Assembly: GCA_041655035.1 (NCBI GenBank)
Contig: JBAZCN010000012.1
Location: forward strand, 1 to 43,083
Direction of reading: 5' to 3'
From: NAT127 sp041655035
GTDB taxonomy: Bacteria; Pseudomonadota; Gammaproteobacteria; Pseudomonadales; Porticoccaceae
Length of the DNA stretch: 43,083 nt
The position numbers and the translations under genes were made by a program. The notes beneath the pieces were generated by a model. It made no database searches, had not been told where the DNA came from, and saw only the letters and a list, made by a program, of their open reading frames with translations. Within the stretch, counting starts at the first letter, position 1. Every line of letters begins with the position of its first letter. Below, in pieces: positions 23,038 to 32,196 of this stretch.

Positions 23038-23988
23038 TCAGGACGGGTTGTCCTCTGCCACCAGTCGTTTGGGTGCCAGCCGGCCGTCCTCGAGTACTTC
23101 GCCGACGCCGAGGAAGGGGCCATCGGTGGCGAAGATTCGCACTATATCGCCTTCCCGGGCTTCACGGTAGGCCTTGGCGGCCATCACCGGTTGCCCGCGG
23201 CGGAAATACCAGGCCATCGATTCCGGGAGATCCACCGCCATCAGGTGGGCCACCGACGTATCGACGGGCTTGAGCAGATAATCCAGGTCTTCGCCCCGGC
23301 AGCCTTCGCGCAGTGCCGTCAGCTGGTCCAGGGCAATGGCGTCGGCATCGGTAAAACAGCCGGCTTCACTGCGATGCAAGCGGCTCACATGGGCGCCACA
23401 GCCGAGAGCGGCGCCGAGGTCTTCCGCCAGGGTGCGCACGTAAGTGCCCTTGCTGCAACGGACTTCGACGTCGGCTTCGGCCTCGTCGCCGGGGCGAAAG
23501 GCGAGCAGCCGGTAGTGGTAGATGGTGACCGGGCGCGCTTCGCGCTCGACCTCGATACCTTCGCGAGCCAGCTTGTAGAGCGGCACCCCGTCTTTCTTCA
23601 ACGCCGAATACATCGGCGGCACCTGGAGGATCCCGCCCAGGAAAGCGGCCATCGCGGCCTCGACCTGGCCGGCGTCGATCCCGGCGGCGCTGCGCTGCTC
23701 GACCACCTCACCTTCGGCGTCACCCGTCGTGGTGGTGGTGCCGAAACGAAAGGTGCTCAGATAGCACTTGTCGGCATCGAGCAGGAACTGGGTGAACTTG
23801 GTGGCTTCGCCAAAGCAGACCGGCAGCACGCCGGTGGCCATCGGATCGAGGCTGCCGGTATGGCCGGCCTTGGCGGCATAGAACAGGTATTTGGCTCTTT
23901 GCAGCGCGTCGTTGGAGGTGATGCCCGCAGGTTTGTTGACGACCAGAATACCGTTGACAGGCCGTCCCCGCTGTTTACGCCGCGCCAA
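23038..23988 (-). CDS. truB: tRNA pseudouridine(55) synthase TruB
   Basis: This 316-residue enzyme converts U55 of the tRNA T-loop to pseudouridine. The catalytic loop AGHTGSLDPMATGVLP places the nucleophile at D48. KFTQFLLDADKCYL, GTTTTTGDAEGEV and CSKGTYVRTLAEDLG are also typical, and a C-terminal PUA-type segment follows. The start is TTG at 23988, immediately after the rbfA stop, so the genes are likely coupled. It belongs to the infB-rbfA-truB-rpsO-pnp operon. Confidence 0.96.
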   Translation of the reverse strand: MARRKQRGRPVNGILVVNKPAGITSNDALQRAKYLFYAAKAGHTGSLDPMATGVLPVCFGEATKFTQFLLDADKCYLSTFRFGTTTTTGDAEGEVVEQRSAAGIDAGQVEAAMAAFLGGILQVPPMYSALKKDGVPLYKLAREGIEVEREARPVTIYHYRLLAFRPGDEAEADVEVRCSKGTYVRTLAEDLGAALGCGAHVSRLHRSEAGCFTDADAIALDQLTALREGCRGEDLDYLLKPVDTSVAHLMAVDLPESMAWYFRRGQPVMAAKAYREAREGDIVRIFATDGPFLGVGEVLEDGRLAPKRLVAEDNPS

Positions 23989-24372
23989 TCAGTCGTCCTC
24001 CCCTTGCCGGGAGCGATCCTGGGATACCGCGAGATCGATCAGCGCCGACAGCTTTTGCCCGCGCTCGCCGCTGGCGTCGTAGTAAAAACGCAGCTTGGGA
24101 ATCGAGCGCATGCGGATCGACTTGGCCGCCTGGGCGCGGAGGAATCCGGCCGAGCCGTTGAGAACCTCGATTGCCGCCGCCGCGTCCGCTTCGTCCTTGG
24201 GCACGACAAAATTGAGATACACCTTGGCCTGGGAGAGGTCGCGGCTGACCTCGACCACGGTGATATTGACGATCCCCAGGCGGGGATCGTTCATCTCATC
24301 GCGAATGAGCTGGGCGAGCTCCCGCTGCAGGGCATCGGCAACCCGGTCGGTACGGCTGAATTCTTTTGGCAT
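23989..24372 (-). CDS. rbfA: Ribosome-binding factor A
   Basis: This 127-residue KH-type protein assists late 30S maturation and 16S 5'-end processing. It shows the family opening SRTDRVADALQRELAQLIRDE, then DPRLGIVNITVVEVSRDLSQAKVYLNFV and the KH-like RMRSIPKLRFYYDAS. An acidic C-terminal tail (QGEDD) ends the protein. Position 39 bp after infB is the conserved order. Confidence 0.96.
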   Translation of the reverse strand: MPKEFSRTDRVADALQRELAQLIRDEMNDPRLGIVNITVVEVSRDLSQAKVYLNFVVPKDEADAAAAIEVLNGSAGFLRAQAAKSIRMRSIPKLRFYYDASGERGQKLSALIDLAVSQDRSRQGEDD

Positions 24373-24411
24373 GTCTCTTCCACGCTTGCTCGACAGATCA
24401 CTGCACTGTCA

Positions 24412-26985
24412 TCAGAGCTTGCGCGCGACCTCCTTCACATCGAACACTTCGATCTGATCGCCGGCCCTGACGTCGTTGTAGTCCTTGACCCCGATGCCGC
24501 ACTCGGTCCCGCTGCGCACCTCGCTGACATCATCCTTGAAGCGCCGCAGCGACTCCAGCACACCCTGGTAGATCACCACGTTGTCGCGCAATACGCGGAT
24601 GGGCTTGCTGCGGTGAATCGTGCCCTCGGTGACGATGCACCCGGCAATCTGGCCGAACTTGGGCGAACTGAATACTTCCCGGACCTGGGCGATACCGACG
24701 ATCTCCTCGCGGATCTCCGGCGACAGCATCCCCGACAGCGCCTGCTTGACGTCATCCAGCAGAGCGTAGATCACGCTGTAGTAGCGGATTTCGACGCCTT
24801 CGGCTTCCGCCAGCTTGCGGCCGCTGACGTCGGCGCGCACATTGAAGCCGATCACCACGGCGCCGGAGGTCAACGCCAGGTTGATATCCGACTCGGTGAG
24901 ACCGCCGACACCGGAGGCGATCACATTGACCGCCACTTCGTCGTTCTGGATGTCGCCGAAAGAAGCCAGGATCGCCTCCAAGGTGCCGCGCACATCCGCC
25001 TTGACCACAACCGGCAGCACTTTCTTCTCGATATTGTCGCCAAAGCCGGCAAACATGCTCTCCAGCTTCGCCGCCTGCTGGCGGGACATGCGCTCTTCGC
25101 GCGCCTTCTGCTGGCGGAAATCAGCCACTTCCCGGGCTTTCCGCTCATCGGCCACGACGACGAACTCGTCGCCGGCGTCGGGGGCGACGTCGAGGCCGAC
25201 GATCTCCACCGGAATGGACGGACCCGCCTCGGCGACAGGCCGGCCGTTCTCGTCATTCATCAGACGGATCTTGCCAACGCTCTGTCCGGCCAGAACAAAA
25301 TCCCCCTTGCCCAGAGTGCCGGCCTGTACCAGCGCTGTAGCCACCACGCCGCGGCCTTTCTCCAGCCGCGCCTCGACGATGACACCCTGGGCGGGCACGT
25401 CGCGGGGCGCTTTCAATTCGAGCATTTCCGCCTGCAGCAACACCGCCTCGAGCAAATCGTCGATGCCGTCGCCGGTGTGGGCCGAGACCTTGATGAAGGG
25501 TGTATCGCCGCCCCACTCCTCGGGAATCACGTCCTTGGCGGACAGTTCGTTGGTAACCCGCTCAGGGTCAGCGGATTCCTTGTCCATCTTGTTGATGGCG
25601 ACGACGATGGGCACACCCGCCGCCTTGGCGTGCTGAATGGCTTCTTCCGTCTGCGGCATGACCCCGTCATCGGCGGCGACCACCAGGATGACCACGTCGG
25701 TCGACTTGGCGCCGCGGGCACGCATCGCCGTAAAGGCGGCGTGGCCGGGGGTGTCGAGAAAGGTGATCATGCCCCTCGGGGTATCGACGTGATAGGCGCC
25801 GATGTGCTGGGTGATGCCGCCGGCTTCACCCGAGGCCACCCGCGTCTTGCGAATATGGTCGAGCAGCGACGTCTTGCCGTGGTCGACATGGCCCATCACC
25901 GTGACCACCGGGGCGCGGGGCTCCATATTGTCGCTGCCGAGCAGGGCGATCTCGGCGCGCAACTGCTGTTCGATGGCGTCATCGGACACCGGCACCGGGC
26001 GATGGCCGAGTTCCTCGACGATCAGCACCGCGGTATCCTGGTCGATACTCTGATTGATGGTGGCCATGGTGCCGAGCTTCATCAGTTCCTTGATCACCAG
26101 AGTGGCCTTCAGCGACATGCGCTGGGCAAGCTCGGCAACCTGGATGGTCTCGGGGATCTCGACATCGTAGACGATCTTGTCGGTGGGCCTTTTGAAGGTG
26201 TGCTTGTTCTCGATGCGCACCACCGGGGAGCCCGACTTGAGCCGCGGCTTCTTGTTGCCCTCGTCGCTGTCATCGACGGTCAGCAGCTCTTCGGGACGCT
26301 GTTTGCGCCCTTTGACGTCCTTGGCCTTGACCTTCTTCTTGGTGAGCTTGCTCTCCTCGTCCTCATCGTCCTCGCGGGTTTTCTTCTTGACCGGCTTGCC
26401 ATCCGCGCCTGGCGCTACGACCGGCGCGGGCACTTCCGGCGCGCCGGTGGTGTCCGCTGTCGGCGCGCTGTCCTCACCGGCCGCGACCACATCGGCATCC
26501 GCCTGCTCGCGGCGCTGCCGTTCGTCTTCTTCGGCCTTGCGGCGGGCTTCGATGGCGGCCTGGCGCTTGGCCTCGGCATCATCGACCAGCGATGAACGCA
26601 CCATTGGCGGGGCGGCGGGAGGGATTTGTCCGACGGCTTCCACTGCGACCTCTTCGTCGGGCTCCTGAACCTCCGGGCTTTCCAGGTCGACGGCATCGGG
26701 ACGTTTTACGTAGGTCCGCTTTTTGCGCACCTCGACATTGACGGTTTTCTTTCCGCTGGTCTTCAACGTACTGACCGTCTTGCGGCGCAGGGTGATCTTG
26801 CCACTCTCCGGGGATTTTTCGCCGTGGAGGCCTTTCAGGTAGGTCAGCAGTTGCTTCTTCTCAGCATCGGTAACCGTTTCATCCGGCGAGGTATGCTTCA
26901 ACCCCGCTTCACTCATCTGCTTGAGCAGACGGTCTACGGATGCCCCAACGACCTCGGCAAGTTGACTCACGGTAACTTCAGCCAT
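24412..26985 (-). CDS. infB: Translation initiation factor IF-2
   Basis: This 857-residue GTPase delivers fMet-tRNA to the 30S subunit. An IF2-N domain (VSQLAEVVGASVDRLLKQM) opens the protein. A long charged linker (about 100-250) contains KKKTREDDEDEESKLTKKK. A second IF2-N module lies around 275-345. The G domain has G1 GHVDHGKT (365-372), G3 DTPGH and G4 NKMD. C1 and C2 domains end in the fMet-binding module with RVLRDNVVIYQGVLESLRRFKDD. The shape and length are typical of gammaproteobacteria. It sits between nusA and rbfA. Confidence 0.97.
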   Translation of the reverse strand: MAEVTVSQLAEVVGASVDRLLKQMSEAGLKHTSPDETVTDAEKKQLLTYLKGLHGEKSPESGKITLRRKTVSTLKTSGKKTVNVEVRKKRTYVKRPDAVDLESPEVQEPDEEVAVEAVGQIPPAAPPMVRSSLVDDAEAKRQAAIEARRKAEEDERQRREQADADVVAAGEDSAPTADTTGAPEVPAPVVAPGADGKPVKKKTREDDEDEESKLTKKKVKAKDVKGRKQRPEELLTVDDSDEGNKKPRLKSGSPVVRIENKHTFKRPTDKIVYDVEIPETIQVAELAQRMSLKATLVIKELMKLGTMATINQSIDQDTAVLIVEELGHRPVPVSDDAIEQQLRAEIALLGSDNMEPRAPVVTVMGHVDHGKTSLLDHIRKTRVASGEAGGITQHIGAYHVDTPRGMITFLDTPGHAAFTAMRARGAKSTDVVILVVAADDGVMPQTEEAIQHAKAAGVPIVVAINKMDKESADPERVTNELSAKDVIPEEWGGDTPFIKVSAHTGDGIDDLLEAVLLQAEMLELKAPRDVPAQGVIVEARLEKGRGVVATALVQAGTLGKGDFVLAGQSVGKIRLMNDENGRPVAEAGPSIPVEIVGLDVAPDAGDEFVVVADERKAREVADFRQQKAREERMSRQQAAKLESMFAGFGDNIEKKVLPVVVKADVRGTLEAILASFGDIQNDEVAVNVIASGVGGLTESDINLALTSGAVVIGFNVRADVSGRKLAEAEGVEIRYYSVIYALLDDVKQALSGMLSPEIREEIVGIAQVREVFSSPKFGQIAGCIVTEGTIHRSKPIRVLRDNVVIYQGVLESLRRFKDDVSEVRSGTECGIGVKDYNDVRAGDQIEVFDVKEVARKL

Positions 26986-27026
26986 TCAATGTCCTCTCCA
27001 ATAGTATGTAGCGAGCTTGCCGATGT

Positions 27027-28511
27027 TCAATCTTCGGCAAACCAGGGCGCGCGAGCCGTCATAATCAGGGCCGCCGCACGCTCTTCATCAAGACCTTCGA
27101 TATCCAGCAGGTCATCCACCGCCTGTTCGGCAAGATCCTCCATGCTGACAATACCCCTGTTCGCCAGGATCTGGGCGAGTTCGGGATCCATGCCCTCCAT
27201 GTCGAGCAGGTCGTCCGCAGGTTCGGCCTGAAGCTCCTCCTCGGAGGCCAGCGCCATGGTCAGCAACGCGTCCTTGGCCCGCTCCCGCAAGGCTTCGGCG
27301 ATATCCTCGTCAAAGCCGTCGATATCCATCATTTCCTCGAGCGGCACATAGGCCACTTCCTCGATGGAACTGAAACCTTCCGCCACCAGCACCGTGGCGA
27401 TGTCATCATCGATATCGAGGTATTTCATGAAGGTCTCCACCAGGGAGACGGCTTCTTCATCGTGCTTGGCTTCGGCTTCGGTGACGCTCATCACGTTGAT
27501 CTTCCAGCCGGTGAGCTCCACCGCCAGGCGCACATTCTGGCCGCCTTTGCCAATGGCCTGGGCGAGGTTTTCCTCAGCCACCGCGACATCCATGGCGTGG
27601 GTGTCCTCGTCCACCACGATGGATTCGACTTCGGCGGGAGCCATGGCATTGATCACCAGCTGGGCCGGGTTGTCGTCCCACAGCACGATATCGATACGCT
27701 CTCCACCCAGTTCATTGGACACCGCCTGGACCCGCGCGCCGCGCATGCCGACACAGGCCCCCACCGGATCGATGCGGCCATCATTGGTCTTGACGGCGAT
27801 CTTCGCCCGGGAACCGGGATCGCGGGCCGCGCCGCGGATCTCGATGACCTGCTCGGCGATTTCCGGCACCTCGATGGTGAACAGTTGCACCAGCATTTCA
27901 TTGCAGGCCCGGCTGAGGAACAGCTGGGGGCCCCTGGCCTCCGGGCGGATATCGAGCAGCAGCGCGCGGATGCGGTCGTTGATACGGAACACTTCACGGC
28001 CGACCAGTTCCTCCCGCAGCAGGATCGCCTCGGCGTTGTTGCCGAGATCGACGATCAGGTGCTCGCGGGTCACCTTCTTGACCGTGCCGTTGACCAGGTC
28101 GCCCACCCTGTCGCGATATTGATCGGCAATCAGCGCGCGCTCGGCGTCGCGCACTTTCTGCACGATCACCTGCTTGGCGGTCTGGGCGGCGATACGGCCA
28201 AAGTTGATGTTCTCAACCTGCTCTTCGAAGATGTCCCCGACCTTGAGATCGGGGTCTTTTTCGGCGGCTTCTTCGGTCGTCAACTGGGTGCCGAGTTCGG
28301 CCAGGGTGTCGTCGGCCACGACTTCCCACCAGCGAAAGGTATCGTAATCACCGGTCTTGCGATCGATCACCACCCGGATGTTGGCATCCTCGTCGTAGCG
28401 CTTTTTAGTGGCAATCGCCAGCGCCTGCTCGATGGCCTCGAAAATTACGCCCTCGGAAACGCCTTTCTCGTTGGAAACGGCTTCCGCAACCATCAAGATC
28501 TCTTTGTTCAT
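27027..28511 (-). CDS. nusA: Transcription termination/antitermination protein NusA
   Basis: This 494-residue RNA polymerase-binding factor modulates pausing and termination. It has an N-terminal domain (MNKEILMVAEAVSNEKGV), S1 and KH1/KH2 domains (including RIDPVGACVGMRGARVQAV and AIGKGGQNVRLAVELTGW). Two C-terminal acidic helix-hairpin-helix repeats follow (ATVLVAEGFSSIEEVAYV and AQILANRGIVSMEDLAEQAV), the form found in gammaproteobacteria that can bind the alpha C-terminal domain. It begins 3 bp after rimP ends. Confidence 0.97.
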   Translation of the reverse strand: MNKEILMVAEAVSNEKGVSEGVIFEAIEQALAIATKKRYDEDANIRVVIDRKTGDYDTFRWWEVVADDTLAELGTQLTTEEAAEKDPDLKVGDIFEEQVENINFGRIAAQTAKQVIVQKVRDAERALIADQYRDRVGDLVNGTVKKVTREHLIVDLGNNAEAILLREELVGREVFRINDRIRALLLDIRPEARGPQLFLSRACNEMLVQLFTIEVPEIAEQVIEIRGAARDPGSRAKIAVKTNDGRIDPVGACVGMRGARVQAVSNELGGERIDIVLWDDNPAQLVINAMAPAEVESIVVDEDTHAMDVAVAEENLAQAIGKGGQNVRLAVELTGWKINVMSVTEAEAKHDEEAVSLVETFMKYLDIDDDIATVLVAEGFSSIEEVAYVPLEEMMDIDGFDEDIAEALRERAKDALLTMALASEEELQAEPADDLLDMEGMDPELAQILANRGIVSMEDLAEQAVDDLLDIEGLDEERAAALIMTARAPWFAED

Positions 28512-28514
28512 TCC

Positions 28515-28997
28515 TCAGCCTCTCGTTTCGTCCGGCCCGAAGTTGGGGACCACATTAGCCTTATCGATCGTTTCAATGGGAAACAGATATTGGTGATTCT
28601 CTACTTGCATCACTATCTCGTCCCCTTCCACACCCACCAGGCGGCCTTTGTACTTTCTGCGGCCCTCATAGGGAATCCTCAGGCGCACACTGACTTCTTC
28701 ACCAAGGTACAGGGTGTACTGATCGAGATTATAGAGCGGCCTGTCCATGCCGGGAGAAGAAACTTCGAGGGTATATTCGCCCTGTATGGGGTCCTCGACG
28801 TCAAGCACGCTGCTGGCCTGGCGACTGACCCGCTCACAGTCCTCGACGAGAATACCTTCAGGCTTGTCAATATAAATACGCAAGGTACTGTGCTTGCCGG
28901 TCCCGATAAACTCGATCCCCCACAGCTCATAGCCCAAGGCCGTCACCACGGGTTGCAGGATATTCAGTAGCTTGCCTTGCCTCGTGCCAACGCTCAA
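28515..28997 (-). CDS. rimP: Ribosome maturation factor RimP
   Basis: This 160-residue protein is needed for 30S assembly. It shows VVTALGYELWGIEFI, TLRIYIDKPEGILVEDCERVSRQ, LDVEDPIQGEYTLEVSSPGMDRPL and the C-terminal SH3-like RGRRKYKGRLVGV-type segment. The start is taken at TTG 28997 (MSVGTRQGKLLNIL), with GGAG 6 nt upstream, which aligns with the family N-terminus. A longer opening to ATG 29123 would run through two terminator hairpins and is not credible. It is the first protein gene after tRNA-fMet. Confidence 0.94.
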   Translation of the reverse strand: MSVGTRQGKLLNILQPVVTALGYELWGIEFIGTGKHSTLRIYIDKPEGILVEDCERVSRQASSVLDVEDPIQGEYTLEVSSPGMDRPLYNLDQYTLYLGEEVSVRLRIPYEGRRKYKGRLVGVEGDEIVMQVENHQYLFPIETIDKANVVPNFGPDETRG

Positions 28998-29012
28998 GTC
29001 TGTCTCCACCAC

Positions 29013-29038
29013 AAAAAAATGGGCCTGCGGCCCATTTT
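29013..29038 (-). terminator. Terminator-like hairpin before rimP
   Basis: A 10-bp perfect stem (AAAATGGGCC/GGCCCATTTT) with a 3-nt loop is followed by a T-run on the minus strand. It is placed about 15 nt before the rimP TTG. It likely acts as an attenuator between tRNA-fMet and the nusA operon. Confidence 0.7.
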
Positions 29039-29072
29039 GCCGGCGGCTCCTCGCAGCGGAAGGCCACCTAAC

Positions 29073-29098
29073 AAAAAGCCCCTGTACAGGGGCCTTTT
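29073..29098 (-). terminator. Terminator after tRNA-fMet
   Basis: A palindromic stem (GCCCCTG and CAGGGGC with short AAAAG/CTTTT arms) is followed by TTTTT on the minus strand, 28 nt after the tRNA 3' end. It is the first of two tandem hairpins in this leader. Confidence 0.75.
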
Positions 29099-29125
29099 GA
29101 ATTGCGCGCAGACCGCGACGCATGT

Positions 29126-29202
<77 letters not shown>

Positions 29203-29361
29203 TCAAATCGTGTGACGTTTTCCCTGCCTGGCCTCTGGCCCGGCGAACAGGCCTGGTAACCTGTCCATCACTTTTACTTCACTTGAAACCCGGTCTTCCA
29301 GACCGCCCCTGACCCGGCTGGTGCCGCCGGCCGCCGAGCTGTTCAGCTGCAAGGGCCGTGC

Positions 29362-29390
29362 ATTCTATAGCTGCTCCCGACACTGGTCAA
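29362..29390 (-). promoter_or_regulatory. sigma70 promoter of tRNA-fMet-nusA operon
   Basis: On the minus strand TTGACC (29385-29390) and TAGAAT (29362-29367) are separated by 17 nt, followed by a GC-rich discriminator (GCACGG) as expected for stringently controlled stable-RNA promoters. The predicted start is near 29355, giving a leader of about 150 nt before the tRNA. Apart from this promoter and the tRNA-Leu terminator, I see nothing else in 29203-29543. Confidence 0.75.
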
Positions 29391-29474
29391 GCGCTTTTGC
29401 ATCCCGTATAAAAATAAAAGGCCGTCATCCTGTAGAACCTTTTTCGGGGTGCCGGCATCACCTGCCGAAGAAAG

Positions 29475-29496
29475 AAAAAGGCCCCTCGCAGGGCCC
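29475..29496 (-). terminator. Terminator after tRNA-Leu
   Basis: A GC-rich stem (GGCCC/GGGCC) followed by TTTTTC on the minus strand lies 48 nt downstream of the tRNA-Leu 3' end. It separates the ftsH-secG operon from the tRNA-fMet promoter. Confidence 0.65.
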
Positions 29497-29543
29497 GCAA
29501 ACCATCTTCGAACTCCGCGGAGCCGGATGCCACTCAAACTTAA

Positions 29544-29628
29544 TGGTGCCCAGGGCCGGATTTGAACCGGCACGACTTGCGTCACTACCCCCTCAAGATA
29601 GCGTGTCTACCAATTTCACCACCTGGGC
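29544..29628 (-). tRNA. leuU: tRNA-Leu (GAG)
   Basis: This 85-nt tRNA with a long variable arm (class II) has anticodon GAG in loop CTTGAGG, discriminator A and encoded CCA. The acceptor stem GCCCAGG/CCTGGGC pairs fully. It lies 19 nt after secG, the same position as leuU in E. coli and Pseudomonas. Confidence 0.95.
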
Positions 29629-29647
29629 CAAACTTCGCACTCCCTGC

Positions 29648-30010
29648 CTACTCATCGCTCCCCGGCACTGCCGGAACTTCGCTGGCGCCACTGTCCTGCG
29701 GCACCACCGGAATATCCCCGTCCAGCACGGCGCTGGGAATATCCCCGATATCGGGAATGAAGGAATCCCCCATTCCCGCCTTGTGCTTTGCCATCACCGC
29801 CAGACTGAAGCTGGTGACGAAAAACAGCGTGGCCAGCAGCGCTGTAGCCTTGCTGAAGAAATTCCAGCTGCCCGAACTGCCGAAAATCGTCTGCGACGCA
29901 CCGGCACCGAAAGATGCACCCGCCTCGGCGCCCTTGCCCTGCTGGACCAGCACCAGGGCAATGATTGCCAGCGCCGTCAGCAGGTGTACTGCCAGTATAA
30001 TCTGCATCAT
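29648..30010 (-). CDS. secG: Preprotein translocase subunit SecG
   Basis: This is a 120-residue inner-membrane subunit of SecYEG. Two transmembrane helices (IILAVHLLTALAIIALVLVQ and a second from ATALLATLFFVTSFSLAVM) flank the cytoplasmic loop GKGAEAGASFGAGASQTIFGS, a family hallmark. The C-terminal tail is long, acidic and Pro-rich (SFIPDIGDIPSAVLDGDIPV), variable in this family. Two adjacent ATG codons are possible starts. The first overlaps the tpiA stop as TAATG and is used here. tRNA-Leu follows. Confidence 0.94.
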   Translation of the reverse strand: MMQIILAVHLLTALAIIALVLVQQGKGAEAGASFGAGASQTIFGSSGSWNFFSKATALLATLFFVTSFSLAVMAKHKAGMGDSFIPDIGDIPSAVLDGDIPVVPQDSGASEVPAVPGSDE

Positions 30011-30759
30011 TACCGTTGATCCGCCTGCTTGCAAATTGCAGCAAATTCTTCCGCGATCAGCGACGCGCCTCCTATGAGGCCGCCGTCTATATCCGGCTGG
30101 GAGAACAGCTCCCGGGCGTTGGCGGCCTTGACACTGCCACCGTATAAAATCCGCGTTTCCAATCCTGCCGATCCGAGACTCTCCCGGATCGCGCGGTGCA
30201 CTTCCTGGGCTTGCTCCGGCGTCGCCGTCATGCCCGTGCCAATCGCCCAGACCGGCTCGTAGGCGACTATCGCGGCAGCGACGGATGCAAGGCCCACTGT
30301 GTCGGCAACGGCCTGCAACTGGGCATTCACCACCGCGATGGTGCTGCCCGCCTCGCGCTCGCCGAGGGTTTCCCCGACGCAGAGCACCGGCGTCAATCCG
30401 GCGCCCAGGGCGGCGGCGAACTTCTGCGCCACCCGTTCACTGCTTTCGCCAAAGAGGCTGCGCCGCTCCGAGTGTCCCACCAGCACCAGCTGGCAACCGA
30501 CATCTCTGAGCATCGCACCACAGACCTCACCGGTGAAGGCGCCTTCGGCGGCCGGTTCGCGGCTCAGATCCTGAGCCCCGAGGGCAAACGCCGTCCCGTC
30601 GAGCTGTGTCGCGCTCATCGCCAGGTAGACCGACGGAGGAAACAGCGCGACATCCACCGCCACATCCGCCAACAGCACTTTCAGGGCTTCCAGATGTGAT
30701 GCCGTAAAGCGGCGCGAGCCGTGCATCTTCCAGTTACCCGCCACCAGCGGCCTACGCAT
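30010..30759 (-). CDS. tpiA: Triosephosphate isomerase
   Basis: This 249-residue glycolytic enzyme interconverts dihydroxyacetone phosphate and glyceraldehyde 3-phosphate. All catalytic residues are present: N9 and K11 in AGNWKMHG, H96 in VGHSERR and E168 in AYEPVWAIGTG. The phosphate loop LYGGSVKAAN is also present. The ATG at 30759 gives the normal N-terminus; an earlier in-frame start would add 14 unconserved residues. It lies between glmM and secG, as in Pseudomonas. Confidence 0.97.
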   Translation of the reverse strand: MRRPLVAGNWKMHGSRRFTASHLEALKVLLADVAVDVALFPPSVYLAMSATQLDGTAFALGAQDLSREPAAEGAFTGEVCGAMLRDVGCQLVLVGHSERRSLFGESSERVAQKFAAALGAGLTPVLCVGETLGEREAGSTIAVVNAQLQAVADTVGLASVAAAIVAYEPVWAIGTGMTATPEQAQEVHRAIRESLGSAGLETRILYGGSVKAANARELFSQPDIDGGLIGGASLIAEEFAAICKQADQR

Positions 30760-30844
30760 AACCCTTCCTGTACTTTTCAAGCCAACCTCGAAGGGGCGCA
30801 AATGGTAGCCAAGTCACTGCAATTATACAAGGGGTCGAAATGCT

Positions 30845-32188
30845 TCACGACAACACTTTTTCCACGACCCCGGCAACCCGGCGGGCGAGCTCGCCAACCT
30901 GCTCGGCATCGACGCCCTCCACCATCACCCGGATCACTGGTTCCGTGCCGGAAGGGCGCAACAGCACCCGGCCGCGACCGGCCAGCGCCCGCTCGGCATC
31001 GGCCACCGCCGCGCGAATTTCCGGCAACTCGTCCACCGCCGCCTTTTCCCTCATCCGCACATTGATCATCACCTGGGGGAGCTTGGCCATTTCCGCGGTC
31101 AGTTCGGCCAGCGATTTGCCGCACTCGCGCATCGCCCGCAGCACCTGGAGCGCCGCGACGATGCCGTCGCCGGTGCTGGTGAGATCGCCGCAGACGATAT
31201 GGCCGGAGCTCTCGCCGCCCAGTTTCCAGCCGTTGTTGCGCATCGCCTCGATGACGTAGCGATCGCCGACCCTGGCGCGCTCGAAAGGAATCGCCAGGCC
31301 GTCGAAGGCGAGTTGGAGACCGTGGTTGGACATCAGCGTCCCCACCACGCCATTGCACCCCTGACCGTTGCCATGGCGGTGACGGGCGATGATGAACAGG
31401 ATTTCATCGCCATCCACCAGGTTGCCGAGGTGATCCACCAACACCACGCGGTCGCCATCACCATCGAAGGCGATGCCGAGATCGGCCCCCTGGCGCACCA
31501 CCTCCGCGGTGAGGGCCGCGGGATGGGTGGAGCCGCAGGCGGCGTTGATATTGAGGCCGTCCGGCTCGTCGGCCATCGGCACTACCCGCGCGCCCAGTTC
31601 ACGGAGCACATCGGGCGCGACGTGGTAGGTGGCGCCGTTGGCGCAGTCCACCACGACCTTGAGCCCATCCAGGTTGAATCCCGACGGCACCGTACTCTTG
31701 CAGAATTCGATGTAGCGCCCGGCGGCATCGGCGATGCGATGGGCGCGCCCCAGCCTTTCCGACAGGCCGGTCTCCATCGGCAGATCGAGGTGGTGCTCGA
31801 TCTGCGCTTCGAGGTCATCGCTGAGCTTGTAGCCGTCGCTGCCGAAGAACTTGATACCGTTGTCATCGAACGGGTTGTGGGAGGCGCTGATCACGATCCC
31901 GGCCTGGGCCCGGAAAGTCCGGCTCAGATAGGCGATGGCGGGGGTCGGCATCGGGCCGAGCAGGCCGACATCGACCCCCGCAGCGATGATCCCGGCCTGC
32001 AGCGCCGACTCGAACATATAGCCGGAGACGCGAGTGTCCTTGCCCACCAGGATCAGCTTCCGCCCCTTGGCGGTTGCGCCGAAAACCTTGCCCGCGGCCC
32101 AGCCCAGCTTGAGCACGAAATCGGCGGTAATGGGCGCCTGGCCCACCAGTCCGCGAATACCATCGGTACCAAAATATTGTCTGCCCAT
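30845..32188 (-). CDS. glmM: Phosphoglucosamine mutase
   Basis: This 447-residue enzyme converts glucosamine-6-phosphate to glucosamine-1-phosphate for UDP-GlcNAc and peptidoglycan. The active-site phosphoserine is S103 in GIVISASHNPFDDNGIKFF, the metal loop is AFDGDGDRV, the sugar-binding loop GGESSGHIV, and the phosphate loop RPSGTEPVIRVM. The ATG at 32188 (MGRQYFGTDGIRG) is the canonical start. It follows folP by 8 bp. Confidence 0.97.
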   Translation of the reverse strand: MGRQYFGTDGIRGLVGQAPITADFVLKLGWAAGKVFGATAKGRKLILVGKDTRVSGYMFESALQAGIIAAGVDVGLLGPMPTPAIAYLSRTFRAQAGIVISASHNPFDDNGIKFFGSDGYKLSDDLEAQIEHHLDLPMETGLSERLGRAHRIADAAGRYIEFCKSTVPSGFNLDGLKVVVDCANGATYHVAPDVLRELGARVVPMADEPDGLNINAACGSTHPAALTAEVVRQGADLGIAFDGDGDRVVLVDHLGNLVDGDEILFIIARHRHGNGQGCNGVVGTLMSNHGLQLAFDGLAIPFERARVGDRYVIEAMRNNGWKLGGESSGHIVCGDLTSTGDGIVAALQVLRAMRECGKSLAELTAEMAKLPQVMINVRMREKAAVDELPEIRAAVADAERALAGRGRVLLRPSGTEPVIRVMVEGVDAEQVGELARRVAGVVEKVLS

Positions 32189-32196
32189 GCAGTGAA

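Noticed and set aside
23191..26595. Plus-strand open frame of 1134 codons antisense to truB, rbfA and infB
   Set aside because: The composition is low-complexity (His/Gly/Asp-rich), and the minus-strand genes are unmistakable.
27462..28970. Plus-strand 502-codon frame opposite nusA and rimP
   Set aside because: It is a shadow of two conserved genes.
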